Notes: generated by a model not told the origin, from the letters alone. 64,000 nucleotides of DNA from Nematostella vectensis (GCF_932526225.1 NC_064036.1:1178001-1242000), one strand, 5' to 3'. Positions 48,005-61,665 are shown, counted from the first letter of the stretch. Translations and numbers: made by a program.

Positions 48005-51000
48005 TCATCGAAGATCTCCTACTTCAATTCTTGCTGTTTTGTCCCAAACTACATGCTCACATTCCTGAAAACACACAGCGAACAAGAGCATATTAGAACA
48101 TCGAGACACAATGATGGGCGGACAGACAGAAACAGATACATCCATACACAGAAAACCAGGCGGACAGACAGAGACAGACAAACAGACAGACAGACGGACG
48201 GACAGACAGACAAACAGGCGGCAAGACGGACGGACGGACGACACAGACAAACAGACAGACAGACGGACGGACGGACACAGACAAACAGGCGGCAAGACGG
48301 ACAGGTACATGAAAGTTAGGCAAACACATACAGACACAAAAAGATGGACATCGACAAAAATAGAAATAGACGGTGGCAAACAGACAGACGAATGAAGGGA
48401 TATAGATACAGACAGATGGGCGATTGTACCTGGTATAATGGTGGCTCTTTGGGATGGGGGTGAAATCCATGCTTTTTACAGGAAGCCACAAACTGCAGTC
48501 CATAGTTCTGGGTCAGAGTAAATACACCCGTCCTAGAAAACAATCAATGGTAGTTAGAAAATGTGCCAGTGAAGCAATTGCAGCTGCAGCATTTTTAACA
48601 ATAGTGCAAAATCCCCCTGGTTTCAGAGTCATGGCTAGCTCACTGGCTATTGCTACTGCAGCACTGAGTTTGGCTTGGCCTGTAAATGCAGGCCATACCA
48701 GAGGGTGGCACACTGGGGCACATACATCCCCAATATTTTTTCGAACTGACCAGTTGGGGCATGGCTGTGCCCAAATTTCCGTATCTATAATGTAACAATA
48801 TAATAATGAACTTTACAGTGCTTACTCATTATACTTCGGAGAACAGACAATGGCAATGGCCTCCGGCATCATGAGTTGGTAAGAGCAGTGAGTGTGAAGG
48901 TCAACACTGGACATGAAAGCCGTCTGTGTTGGGTGGGTCTGAGAACACAACAATTGCCAAATGAGATTAAAATGTTCGATATGTGCTAAATAGGTAAATA
49001 GTTTTACCAACCACAGATAAAATAAAACACATTTACACTTTTATCATGTACACAATAACACTCAAAGGCTTAAAGGAGGGGGGGGGGGGTTTGTTGGAGG
49101 AATAGCCCCCCAATACCTTGTGATGCTACTGGGGGACGATGATGACCCCCCTGTAGCCCCAGGGGTCATATTGTACTGTAAATGTACTGTAGCATGCATT
49201 ACAAGATGCACAGTATCTTACATACACCACCCAGATGATTCCTTACATGAATCCAGCCTAGCGTGATGAGATTGTGTGAGTCCTGATACTCAAACATGTC
49301 TTCCTCACTCAGTGTTGTACAGGAATCTGTTGTAGAAGTTTGCTTTGGAATCACAAGGTGGGTAATACAAAACTGGTTCTGTTGCTAGAATAGGAAATAA
49401 ATAATAGATATACTATACTTTAGGCAAGAAATGGTTCAGCATGGAACACTAATAATGTATATTAAAGTAGTTATGACAGATAAAATACAGCTTTTACTCA
49501 ACATCTAAGGTACATACCAGACTTCCAGTTAGGATGCCACAGGTTTCCATATTCCGTCTAGTGTTATGTGAGGCAATCTCTAGGAAGCGGCTGACAAGAG
49601 AAGATGGAACAGACACTCTACGCAGTCCATGTACAGTTGGTGTGCCTGAAAATAGTTTATCAGGATTTTCATTACAAAACTAATAGAAATAGCCAATACA
49701 TAATAAATATCATCATTTATTCAAAGTGATGAGTATAACAGAAGGTTGTGTTAGTCTGAAAAATCCTAATAAATGTTAGTAGAACATTGTTCATTGTCCA
49801 TCTAGAAGAACTAGATACAAGTTGTAGGATAACCAAGGTGGTCTGTGTAGGCATGAAGGAATAAGGGAAATAAATAAATACAGGGTTGAAATGGTATTTT
49901 TTTATTAAAAGCAGAATAGTTTTGCTGACATATGAAGGGCTGACAATGAAGGGCTACAAATCATCAACAAAACACATACAACATACCATTTAAACCTTGA
50001 GTTGATTTATTTCAATGATTGAAGTGTGCTATAAATAAAGTATATGGAAAACCTCTTTGAAGTTTGTGTCATTAATAATTGCCATTTTCAAATAATGATT
50101 GGCTGATTTTATCTTAGTAGACACGGGAACACATCTATCTAAGATCAAACAACTCTTAAAATTTGACATTTTTCCCTCACCGCTGGTAGCATCACAAGGC
50201 TTGGTAGATCTATCCACAGATGGTGCATCAGTGATGACAGAGAAAAGTGACGCATAAGACGGTGAAGGTGGCTCAACAACAAAAGTCTCATTAGGGGTTG
50301 TGTGACTCCTGGTGTTATCGCCAGTTATGGTGCTATTACTATTTATGGTCCTCAGCGTGGGTGGGGCAGGGTAGTCCCCGATGAGCGTAGAGGAAAGTGG
50401 CCCATCTAATGGAGGGGGTGGGGCACTAGGCGTCACAGTCACAGATGCAGAATTCTCACGCTCCTCTAATTCCCTCACTAGTTGTTGCTCAGCGCGTTTC
50501 CTTTCCTGCTCCTTAATTCGTTCTTGCTCCTTTTTGATAAGCTCTTCTTGCTCTTTCTAAAATAATCAAGTGGATAAATTTTAGAGGATACAGTGTCTGT
50601 GTAAGGTATAATAAGTGCTCTTTTAAAACTAAGAGATTTTGTACAGTAGGTGGTAAAATATTTATCATTTTCATTTTGTGTCCATATTGCATTAGGCATA
50701 TGATTCATCATAAGTAGTTCTTACCTGTTTCTGCTTTATCTCTTGCCATGTCTTGTATTCCTCTTCATATCGTTGTGTTAGTATTCGTTTTAATTCTTCT
50801 GCTATTGCAAATATTTTAGGAAGTTTCTGTGAATAGAAATAGAAGTATTATATTTACATAACAAGGGGGGCTCAGAACTACGGCATCATAGAGTCTGTGG
50901 GTGGGGCATATTTTTTAGAAGTTACCTTCCACCCTCTCAACCCCCTCTTTCCCCGCAAATGTATATATAAATAATAAAAAAAACTATATAAAAAATATAT

Positions 51001-52257
51001 ATAGAGAGAGTAATACCTTCATGGTTAACGCTTTGTCTTGTTTTGTGACACTAGCATATTCTGGATGTTGAGGCAGTTTTTCAACAAATAACCTGAGAGA
51101 AAAAAAAGGACTGATGTGATATGCAAAATGAGGTGTTAGAGAAATTAGCATGGCCAAAAAGTTATAAATATAATAGGGGCATTTGGAAATTGTTGAACTG
51201 TTAAGTGGTTCAAAGTAGTAAAAATGGTAGATTCTTCTCTTATCCCACTATATGCTACCATTGTGACCCAAGAAAAGAATATCACCATAATGTAATTTTG
51301 TTCCTCAACTTACGTGATATATTTTGTGTACAAAATAAATGCACTTTCATAATTTCTCTCATCTTGGTATATCTTTGCCTGTAGAATAAATATGATATAA
51401 ATTCAAAACATTAGGACAGACTCAATTCGCAAATACCAGAAACATCAAGAAGATTTCATAAGTTGTATTGTTATACAGCTTTATATAAAAGTTGTATTGT
51501 TATATGCTCTAAAGGATTATGGCTGGTAGTTTAATTCAAAAGTAGCTTGGATTATTGCTTCTGAGCCTTGTGTTGTTGTTGAATAAGAATTTTATTTTTA
51601 ACTAAGAATTTTGGAGCTATTCTTTATCACACATTGAATGAAAAGGCAACTAGGAATGATAGCCACAGGACCCCCACACCACCTCCCTGTTGACTCCGAC
51701 CCCCCACCCCCCCCCACCCCCCCAATGTAATACCCTCCCTAGGATCATGGACATCTGATGCTAAAGGATCTCTCAACCTGACTAAGCATGCACAGAGGAA
51801 ATTGGTACATATGAGAAAGCTCAAATAGACCTCGCTAGTAAAGTAATATTTATAAATATAAGCTATGACATCATATTAACATTAACTATCCGGCTATTGT
51901 TATGTACTCATAGAACAACATATTGCATTTAAAGCATTTAATGTATAAAATAAAGGAGACAAGTATCAAATCTTCCCTTAGATGAGAAGCTTAAAATTTA
52001 TAGTATGCAAGAAAAAGTTAAGAATAAGAATTCACCAATAAATAGCTTTTTGTAGCACGTCAAAAGGACACAAATAAAACGAATTTCTCTGTTGCTTTTT
52101 GAAATTTGACTAAGTTACTTACCATTCTTTCAAGTTCTACGCCGGACCTGAAGTATCTTTTAGGCGGGATATTGCTATCTACATCCACATGGCTAGCATG
52201 TTCTGCTAATTTATGAATTTTCTCATTTGCAGGTAAACATTCTCTTGCGGCCGCCAT
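48005..52257 (-). CDS. STAMBP: AMSH/STAM-binding protein, JAMM deubiquitinase
   Basis: Ten exons: 52123-52257, 51314-51378, 51017-51092, 50725-50826, 50181-50556, 49518-49645, 49247-49384, 48826-48938, 48430-48532, 48005-48064. They give 431 aa (human about 424) with all phases closing. Start ATG is in AAAATGGCGGCC. Residues 1-125 are the MIT-type N-terminal domain ([16 protein letters not shown]); a charged coiled coil follows. PSVDRSTKP at about 242-250 is the STAM SH3-binding motif. The JAMM domain spans about 252-431, with Glu285 (METCGIL), His340/His342 (WIHTHP) and Asp353 (SSVD), plus the second zinc site (CKKHGFHPH). It cleaves K63-linked ubiquitin on endosomes with ESCRT-0 (family knowledge). 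All catalytic residues are present. Confidence 0.97.
48110..48405. repeat. Degenerate GACA/GGAC tandem repeats in AMSH intron 9
   Basis: Purine-rich gacagacagacggacgga runs mixed with aaacagg variants. The complement reads as [12 protein letters not shown] ORFs, which are not genes. Confidence 0.9.
49070..49160. repeat. G-tract element in AMSH intron 7
   Basis: A run of about 13 G followed by C-rich words (atagccccccaatacct, gatgacccccctgtagccc) in the 307-bp interval between exons 8 and 7; probably a decayed MITE. Confidence 0.45.
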
Positions 52258-52814
52258 TTTGAGACCCACTGAAGTGACAATGCAAACTCCTCTAGGGTGG
52301 GGAAAGACTGAGACAAAATGACGTCATCTACAGAATTATCTCCACAGGGAACCCAACAACTTCTAATAAAATAATTATTGTATACTCTTCTCTAAGCTTT
52401 GGACAAAAAGGAAGGAGATATTGGCTTCGGGACAATAATAAGAATAACAAGATTAAAGAGGCTCTTTTATAGTTTTATACCGTCTAGGAAATAAGTCATA
52501 CTTATTTGCCTTTTACAACCGCACAGGAAACCGTATGACGCGAATTCCGCACTCGGAGGCAAAGGGCTCAGTAGAATTTATCTTTCTGTTTAGTTTCCAG
52601 GAGTGAAGAAACGGATAGGACCCGCACGGGACGTTAATGTGATGTTAATAGATTCCTTCGTCACACAGGGTTTTATAACATATTCGTCTTGTCGTACCGC
52701 GTCGCTGTGTCAACAACTGTCACGCTAGCCATCGAGATCACCCAAAGAAACCATATATTAATCAGTGTTAAAACCACGCTACGAAGTAATAGAACTAATA
52801 GTCAAATCACAGGG
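52258..52814. promoter_or_regulatory. Shared upstream region of divergent AMSH and M28-CUB genes
   Basis: The two start codons face away from each other 557 bp apart. A TTTATAAC word near 52670 may act for the plus-strand gene; nothing TATA-like is close to the AMSH start. Regulatory role is inferred from position only. Confidence 0.4.
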
Positions 52815-55800
52815 ATGTTTTCGTCTTCGCAAGCCAAGCGATTGCTTCTGGTTTTGGCGGTCTTGTCGTGTGTGTTATCAGGTAAGTGTCCAAGGTTCAA
52901 ACTAAGACGTCAAGCTTGCGAGCCCCTTGCGAGCATGCTGTATCAAAGCATTTGGTTGCTCTCGCAGGATTGTATCGATGATTGCGGGCTTGCAATAAAT
53001 AAAAAAGCATGATAAGCGAAAATGTTTTGTAATGTCTAGGATGAAAATGTTTAGCGTGGTTGAGTTTAAGTGAAAATCAGTTATGCCCCGCTGCCGCGCT
53101 TTAATGATTTTTGTTTTGCTTCATTCAACTTGTAAAGTAGGCTAAGTAATATTCACACATGTTGTTTATGTTTTCAGTAAGTTTCATAAACATCTCACAA
53201 AATTGTTTCTAGCTGAAAACAAAATGTACCACGAGGAATGTCCCAGTTATGATGTTGTTATTTGACTGTCAAAAATTATCCAGTATGCTTCTTCGAAATT
53301 GAGGACTCGCTGTTTGAATTTGCCAAGCCGAGCTACGATTCATCCGCTTTGACACTATTGTCATGCTATTTTCTTAAATAGATCTTGAACAATTTACTAA
53401 ACAAGGCTTTCCGACACTAGACATCTGAGTACAGCTTTCCGAAGTCAATCGAGTGCAATCTGACACTATAGATAGCAACTATCGTATTAACACGGTACAA
53501 CGATTCTAGCTGCCCTTATATTTCGTAAATCATACTTTATTACACATAAGTACGGTAATATCTCCCTATATAAAAGAGCTAAGAAGTTTATTCGAGGAAG
53601 TTGAATCAAATAAAGTGTGTATTAACTAAGATAAAGGCCTATAGCAGAAGGATGTAGTCATTTGGCGCGAAACTCACTACCCCCGACTGCGTTCGTGGGC
53701 GCTGTAGTGGCACTGTTTTGATAAAATGCAAATTATGGGAACTGAGGTTACAAATAAGATAAACGAGGGGGATATTAATAAAATATTAATTTCATATAAA
53801 AGTCACTCCGAAAACATGCTCAAACACAAGTAAAATGAATTGTTAGATAAAAATAATTGCACAGTATGTTAGAGTAGTACGGGGAGAGCTTCTTGTAAAT
53901 TTGTAAGCTACCAGCTTACAGAGGCTCTGTCTCGAAATCTCGGCTAGGTTCCAACCAAATATTGCAATAAAAGACTCTCGTTTAGGCGACTACGACCATT
54001 TATGGGAACGATGATTTTATCCTACCGAAAAAATCACCTGAGCAAGAGTAAACGAAAAGTATTTCCAATGTATACAACGGGCAAAACTAAATCATCCATG
54101 ATACTATAACATCTTCCATGAGTATGTCTAGATTCCGCGTACACAAGTTGAAAATGACAGAAAGGGTTTAAAAATGCGGGTACGGGCTTACGTATTTTTC
54201 GAATATGCTTGGGTCGGATTACGGCCCTTTGCGGCGATCCTCTGGGCACTCATTGGGTATGAGCCTATGATACATAATGGCGGAAGCCATAAAGCCGGAT
54301 TGCCGGTTCCGTACATAGCGGGCAGGGGCATATTTGTACATACAACGGGTCTCTAAAGCTAATTTTACACACAAGGAAAGAACAAATGAAATTGATCTCC
54401 CCCGAGTTAATGTTAGTATTTTATATTATAATCTGTTTTTTGAGTAATTTTTGGGGCTGACCTTTGGGATGGTATTCGGCTGTTATTAATGACTGGCGTA
54501 ATAGTCCCAAGGGAAAATCTTATAAGACCGAGTTGGCAATCCTGCTAGGGGTGTAGCATTCATTCTTCCTCTTTCTAACTGTCCCGTCCCAGTCCTAAAT
54601 TCGAGTTCGGGGTTTGGAGAGAGTCTAAACTCATTATATCCTTCCCCTATTTTCAAGTACCGTACAGGTTGGGGTGGGGGGTGGGTGTTGAGGGGTCCTC
54701 ACTCATTATACCTTTTCCCTATTTCCAAGGACCGTACAGGTCGGGGTGGGGGGTGGAGGTTGAGGGGTCCTCACTCATTATACATTTTCCCTATTTTCAA
54801 GGACCGTACAGGTCGGGGTGGGGGGTGGGTGTTGAGGGGTCCTCACTCATTATACCTTTTCCCTATTTCCAAGGACCGTTCAGGTCGGGGTGGGGGGGGG
54901 GGGGGGGGGGTGGAGGTTGAGGGGTCCTCACTCATTATATCCTTCCCTGATTTCCAAGGACCGTACAGGCCAGGGTGTGTGTGTGTCGGGGGGGGGGGGG
55001 GGTATTTTTTACAGCAGTGCCCCTAAACACCATACTATATACGTCAATATTCTTTTTATCCAGTCTACAATTCCCCTGTTATTTATTTTCATTGCTAGCC
55101 CCTCTCCTCTAAAGTTGCGCAGCATTACGCGGCTATGTTCCTATTTTCTGACACGCTTCTGTAATAGCTGGAACTCATGATTACGTTTTTCAATGCCCAC
55201 AGATTTACTCCACGACACGCATGCGTACAGCAAAGAAGGCTCTTTACGCAATCTGCTGACAAGGTTAAGTTCGGTTCGCAATGAGCGCATGAGCATGTCG
55301 AACATGACGCAAGCACGTGACTATTTGACGAGCGTGTTTGACACTATGGGGCTGCACACGTGGCAAGAGAGCTTCCTGTCACCGGAGCACGAAACAAGCG
55401 GGTGAGGATGACGTCATGTTCGGGGACCCAGCAGTGTGCCCCCCCTTCGACCTGGAATTTTGGAATAAACGCCCTCCCCCTAAAAATATCTCAACAAAAG
55501 CACACCACATGAATGGTGCTCGCAGTTATTGATGAAAGCGCACCACATGAATAGTGCTCGCAGTTATAGATGAAAGCGCGCCACATGAATGGTGCTTGCA
55601 GTTATCGATGAAAGAGCACCACATTTATGGTGTTTGCAGTTATCGATGAAAGCGCACCACATGAATGGTGCTCGCAGTTATCGATGAAAGCGCACCACAT
55701 GAATGGTGCTCGCAGTTATCGACGAAAGCGCACCGTGCGCTTATTCGAATCATTATTGTATTCTTGTCAGCTTGTTGTCGCTGTTTTCATCATGTTTATC

Positions 55801-58800
55801 ATAATCTTTACTATCATTATCACACACCATTTTAGGTCTTTATCATCATCAATCATAACAGTTATACCCATCATTTGTAGCAGCATATTCATTAATAGAT
55901 ATAATCAAACAAATTGCCGTCATCTTTATTATTATCACCATCATGACATACTACGTCAATACATTAATGCCCGGGGTAGCATTCAAGGAAGTGACCAGGT
56001 TATGGGGAAGGTTTGAAGGTTAGAGTATCCGAATGTTCCAAGGGCAGCCTGGACACCACTGCGCTTCACAACTCCATGGTTTTACACAGCATGACGATGG
56101 CTTTGATCAGTGTTTGATTGACAGGTACAACATAGTTGGGCGTGTCGCAGGTCGTTACACCGGTACCCTTGACGATCGCGTGCTCATAATTGGTGCGCAT
56201 TATGACACGACCTCGGATACTCCCGGCGTGGACGATAATGGCTCAGGAATCGCGGCTTTGGTGCAGGTAGCCAAGATCTACATGGATTCTGGTTAGTTTG
56301 ATTACTCTCATGTTTTTAAGGGAAGGACCATCTGATGTTTCACAGGGGGAGTGGTTAATTTTCTTTGCTCGATATTTTTTTCCCCGGACAGTTTTGCTGC
56401 AGGTCCCCCCCCCACCGAAGGATGTGGCGATCCCACTGCCCGCCATTGCTTGCTTGATGTTGTTGTTGTTGTTTTCTTTTTTTTTTTTTTTTTGGGGGGG
56501 GGGAATCAGCCACTCCTTACATGAAATATCAAACGGTCCGTCCGTAACGAAGGTGTGGCTCGCACTTTCAATGTATCGTTACAATGCAATACCCTGAACT
56601 ATAGATTACAACGCACCCTATTTCAATTGTATATCGTGTGGTTAAAGATTTCCAAATGGGGCGTTTCCACAGCGTCTTCATTTCACAAATAAAAGCACAT
56701 GGGAACGCAGCGTTCAGCCTATGCCTTGTTTGAACTGCGTAACGCGAGTTTTAGCGTTTCAGGGGGAGCATGCCCCCAAACCCCCGATGGAGTATTTCGC
56801 TTTCAATTTTTCTAAATCAAAAAAGGTGAGGTCAAAATTACATGCACATTACAAAGACTTTAGTCTATCTTACGTCCGAGTCAATTTCGGTCAGCAAATT
56901 CTGTGTCATATAACTGGGAAAAAGGTTTGAATTCCGGCTTCTTGTCTGCGCCCCCTATTTTGGGTATGTTTGTTCCTTTTTAGGGGGGGGGGGGGGATTT
57001 TTTTGGGTTGAAACGGTATATACATATAGAAAAAAACAGTTAACTCACGAGAGATCGTTCGAACATGGACTTCCATCTTATTTTCCTTCGTGTTTAGATA
57101 TGGTGGACTGCGAGCGTAACCACACGCTGATGTTTGTGGCGTTCGACCGCAAGGAGTGTCAAGCGGAGTGCATAGATCCAGACCCGCGAAAATGTGTGTG
57201 CTCATACGGCAGCCTGAACTTTATCGCCAATCTAACAAATTACTTACCAAACAAAGAGAAATCAATCCGTGGTGCAATCATACTAGACAGCATCCTGAAC
57301 TTCGACTCGTAAGTCATTACTTCGTATCTTTTATACATATCCTCGTTATCCTTTGAAGTTCCTTTCTGGTGCATTCACACAGAGGCTTGATCAAATAAGC
57401 TAGGGTTTGACTCATAAGCTACTTGCGCTAAGGAATCACGTGTCCTTTTTGGTGCATTCGCACAAGGCTTGATCAAAGGGGTGTTTGAATCAAAAGCTAC
57501 TTGCGCTAAGAAATCACGTGTCTTGTTTGATGCATTCGCACAAGGCTTGATCAAAGGGGTGTTTGAATCAAAAGCTACTTGCGTTAAGAAATCGTGTCCT
57601 TTTTGGTGACAAACTCGCGCGAGCTCCGGCTTAGCAAACACCGGCAACAAAAAGGATTTTTTTTAAGCGCTTACGAGTCAGCCAGAGAGTCGCTATGTCA
57701 GAAAGGGCTTTTTTTCTTTAAAATCATTTATTTTCTACTTATTCTCTGACATGACGGCCGCCGCTCTTTATGTTTTCTTTTGGTGCGAGTTTGGCTATTG
57801 CGGAATATCTATTTCGGATGACTCGCGCTCGGACTCGCATGGAATTCATGTCTGGGACTTAGATAGATAGTGCGAACAACTAAGGGTTGAAGGCACTCCA
57901 AGGGTAAAACCCTACCTCTCTTACGATCTGCTCTTGCATGCTCATTGTGCAATGTGTGATATTGTGTGGTGAAGGTGTTTCTAGGTACAGCTTGTATGGT
58001 GCAGTGTGTTAGTGTATGTCTAACTGTGCAGGTGGTCCCTAGGTACAGCTTGTGTGGTGCAGTGTGTTAGTGCATGGCTCACTGTGCATGTGGTCCCTAG
58101 GTACAGCTTGTGTGGTGCAGTGTGTTAGTGCATGGCTCACTGTGCAGGTGGTCCCTTGGTACAGCTTGTGTGGTGAAGCGTGTTAGTGCATGGCTCACTG
58201 TGCATGTGGTCCCTAGGTACAGCTTGTGTGGTGCAGTGTGTTAGTGCATGGCTCACTGTGCAGGTGGTCCCTTGGTACAGCTTGTGTGGTGAAGCGTGTT
58301 AGTGCATGGCTCACTGTGTAGGTGGTCCCTAGGTACAGCTTGTGTGGTGCAGTGTGTTAGTGTATGTCTAACTGTGTAGGTGGTCCCTGGGTACAGCTTG
58401 TGTGGTGCAGTGTGTTAGTGCATGGCTCACTGTGCAGGTGGTCCCTAGGTCCAGCTTGTGTGGTGAAGTGTGTTAGTGCATGGCTCACTGTGCAGGTGGT
58501 CCCTTGGTACAGCTTGTGTGGTGAAGCGTGTTAGTGCATGGCTCACTGTGCAGGTGGTCCCTAGGTCCAGCTTGTGTGGTGAAGTGTGTTAGTGCATGGC
58601 TCACTGTGCAGGTGGTCCCTAGGTACAGCATGTGTGGTGCAGTGTGATAGTGCATGGCTCACTGTGCAGGTGGTCCCTAGGTACAGCTTGTGTGGTGCAG
58701 TGTGTTAGTGCATGGCTCACTGTGAGCCATGCACTAACATTCCGTAGCCATTCCGTAGCTTGTGTATTGTAGTTATGTTAGTACATGACTGGACTAAAAT

Positions 58801-61665
58801 ACCTAAAATTCTGCAAATAATTTCATTCTCAGTAACTACTATTCCCAGAACGTGACCAATGAGATGGTTCTAATGGCACAGCAGCTAAGTTACAGGCAAC
58901 CCATTGAAATAAGAGAAAATAATTACAAGGGAGACTTTTTGATGGCACTCACACGCCAGACAGACAGCCTTCTGCAGGAGACGTTTATCCGATCGGTATC
59001 CCGGCTTGATGGGGGTGAGTGCGACTGTGTTGTGTTCTTGAATAGCAGGGCCGTAGCAGGGGGCGGGGGGCATGTTTCCCCCAATATATTTTAAAAATAT
59101 CAGAAAATAACCAGTAGGGGCGTGACTGTCCCCCCCCCCCCCAATATTTTCCTAATGTTTCTGTATTGTGCCCCCCTCCACATCTAACGTGGCCTTCTAC
59201 AGCTCTGAATAGGTATTATCCATGCTCGGAAATAAAACGAGAATCTACTTGTGTATATCTTCAGGCATACGGGTAATATAGTTAAAGGCCATAATATAAA
59301 TGCATCGGCATCAGTTTGTATTTTGTCAGGCGAGCGTTTAGAACCAATTTAGCGCGGACGTAACCGAATGATATAATAATGCGTTTGCATGCACAACAGG
59401 TCATGGGTGAGCGAGTCGAAAAACAGTAGAAAATCCCTTTCAGTTATAATGCAACAGAGGAGGTCGGGCGTGATCTTGTGTCGATTCATCGGCTAAAGAC
59501 ACTAAATTAGAGCAGTCGCACTAGGTAAAACACATTTTCATTTGCTAACAAAATGGCATTTTATAGGTCAGTTCACGGTGAGGCCATTCCTCATAGACAT
59601 AACAGGACGCCCATCGGAAGGGAGCTCAAGCTTCTTCCATCGCAACATCGGTGAATTTTATCACAGCGACCACTACAGATTCTGGGACAACAACCCTCCC
59701 GTCCCAGCGTTATATCTGACCGACACTGGTAACCTTCGTGGCTACATGCGCTACTGCTATCATAATAGTTGTGATGATATGGACTACGTCACGGGGGAAA
59801 GGATACAGTTCCTCAGTAGCATCGCAGATGCACTGGCCGAAACCGCCCGAGATTTTACACAAGAAATCGGTTGCACCAATCGAACAATTGACTGTAAGTA
59901 CTTTTTGTACCACTGGAGAGTTTCACCTAAAGATTTTGTAGGTTTATACTGGACATTTCAGTCGACACAATGTCGACAGAACATCGACGCACATCAAGTG
60001 CGTCCGCCTTTTTAGATACCCGAAAAAACTTTTTCGATGACATAAAGATGTTTCTTATCAACAGCAGCAACATGTACACAAAAGAAATGCTTTTTTAAAA
60101 ACTTGTCGCCGCTTATTTAGCTGGGACTTTAAAGGGGCTACATTACGAGTTTTCCGTGGCCACTAAGGATACGCTGAAGAATGCTACATGACTCTTCACA
60201 CTCGATCACCCACTTGACGCAGTCAAAAATATTATTATTATTATCTTATTATTATTAACGTACTACACCTTAGCATTGCGTGAACAAAGGTTAGAACTTC
60301 GTTCGCAAACTAGATGAAACAGACCATTTGAGTAAGATGCATACCGTATGAGCTTGAAGAACTTTATTCTTTATTATCTTGCAGATGTGCGTGAATACCT
60401 GAACAGAAACAGCGGCGAGTTTACGACCCCAGCCTTCCCTAACCTGTACCCCAACAATGCGGATTGTGTGTGGGTTATAACCGTGGATGCGGGACTAGTC
60501 GTAGAGCTCGTGTTCGTGGAGTTTTTCCTCGAGGATAACGCGTGCATTAGTGATTACGTCGAGGTCAGGAACGGGGCAGATAGATCTGGGTCAATACTTG
60601 GTGAGTTAGTACTGCATATAAAAGAGAGCGCACATTTTAAATACTGAATCCGTCTGCGTGGTTAAGTTATTGCATAGCAGCTCGAGTTTTAGTCGTGCAT
60701 CTTCAAGCATGCACTCATTGGCCTATAGGGAGGGCTATTGGCATGTTCATACTAAACATCACTCCTATATTATCGGTATAGACCATTTTCAATAAATGTA
60801 TACGAGTATAATATCATTTTTTTTCCTCCACAGGTCGATTTTGCGGCAGCTCTCGTCCCACCCTGAGACCGCGTAGTACTGGGCGCAATATGTACATCTC
60901 GTTCCGTTCAGATACATTCGATGCATACAAGGGCTTTAAAGCCGCGTGGAACGCGCGCACTGTTAGCGCAGGTAATGTGCGCAAGTAATAGGCTGAAGAG
61001 GGAGAGGTAGTACGCAAGATGTACTTAATAATGTCTGAGATGGGGGTCAAATAACACAAGAACTGATGGCACACCTACTTATATTTATGAGCCTTCACTG
61101 TAGCAACTCTTCACTGTAACAACTCTTCGCTCTTTTTTAGTTTCTGGATGCGCTTTGAGAACGCCCTGTTGTTGGGTCCTGCTTCAGAGTTACGCACTCA
61201 GTTTCCATGGCGAAATGAATAAGTGTCGTCTCGTATTCGCGAACCCATAATAAGCAGGGAGTGGGGAACGTAACCCCTCCCCCCCAATATTTTCAAAAAT
61301 TAATTGCATGACCAGTAGGGGCGTGGCTGTGTCCCCAAATATTTTCAAAAATTAATAACATGACCAGTAGGGGCGTGGCTGTGTCCCCAAATATTTTCAA
61401 AAATTAATAACATGACCAGTAGGGGCGTGGCTGTGTCCCCCTTTTATTTTTTATGTTTCTGTATTGTGCCCCCAATCTTTCGTCGCCTGCTACGGCTCTG
61501 ATTAGTTAAGAATTTTGTGGTGAATTTTGTTGGTGACGACCTTGTTGATCATTGCTGGCCTCTAACACCCACTCTAACTTTTCAGGTGCTGTTTCCTCCC
61601 CATTCGCAGTTCTTCTACTCGCCTTAACCACCTTCATCACGGCCATCATCAGTCGGACCCCTTAA
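52815..61665 (+). CDS. M28-family peptidase + CUB domain, membrane-attached
   Basis: Nine exons (52815-52881, 55203-55401, 56125-56291, 57098-57308, 58833-59014, 59567-59893, 60385-60600, 60834-60971, 61586-61665) join to 528 aa with closing phases. Signal peptide MFSSSQAKRLLLVLAVLSCV. The M28 domain has NIVGRVAGRYTG, His114 (IIGAHYDT), Asp125 (GVDDNGSG), Glu164 (FVAFDRKE), Asp208 (IILDS) and His311 (HSDHYRFW) in the metal-ligand positions. The residue before Glu164, normally the catalytic Glu of an EE pair, is Lys163. Residues about 385-497 are a CUB domain (NSGEFTTPAFPNLYPNNADC, FCGSSRP). The last 26 residues are hydrophobic (FAVLLLALTTFITAII), suggesting GPI or membrane anchoring. The start of exon 3 is the least certain junction. 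Confidence 0.88.
52882..55202. other. Intron 1 of the M28-CUB gene
   Basis: 2.3 kb without recognisable coding sequence apart from the repeat block at 54630-54990. Short ORFs at 54034-54356 lie on both strands and show no motif. Confidence 0.5.
54630..54990. repeat. 72-bp tandem repeat with G-tracts, about 5 copies
   Basis: The unit contains ggggtcctcactcattatac, ccctatttccaaggaccgta and caggtcggggtggggggtgg; the G-run is expanded to 18 in the fourth copy. It ends about 210 bp before exon 2 of the M28-CUB gene. 72 bp is a multiple of three, which keeps ORFs open by chance. Confidence 0.9.
55495..55738. repeat. 38-bp tandem repeat, about 6 copies
   Basis: Unit tcgatgaaagcgcaccacat-gaatggtgctcgcagtta, starting 94 bp after M28-CUB exon 2. 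Each unit can form a small hairpin (caccacat/atggtg). Confidence 0.92.
57363..57612. repeat. About 81-bp tandem repeat, 3 copies
   Basis: Copies share gcattc-cacaaggcttgatcaa, aagctacttgcgctaagaaa and tcacgtgtc; starts 55 bp after the donor of M28-CUB exon 4. Confidence 0.9.
57975..58738. repeat. 58-bp minisatellite, about 13 copies, ending in a palindrome
   Basis: Unit ggtggtccctaggtacagct-tgtgtggtgcagtgtgttag-tgcatggctcactgtgca. It lies in M28-CUB intron 4, ending 95 bp before exon 5. The last unit is followed by its own inverted copy (58704-58738). Confidence 0.93.
59046..59207. mobile_element. MITE, same family as 17223-18080
   Basis: Starts cagggccgtagcagg, ends ctacagctctg; contains ccccaatatattttaaaaat, accagtaggggcgtgactgt and tttctgtattgtgccccc. 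Confidence 0.8.
61253..61500. mobile_element. MITE, same family, with three internal units
   Basis: Ends in tgctacggctctg; inside, three copies of ccagtaggggcgtggctgtg-tccccaaatattttcaaaaa. An intermediate between the single-unit copy at 59 kb and the 15-unit copy at 17 kb. Confidence 0.8.

Noticed and set aside
48005-48503. Cysteine/serine-rich ORFs on the minus strand
   Set aside because: Mostly translation of degenerate GACA repeats in AMSH intron 9; only 48005-48064 and 48430-48532 are real exons.
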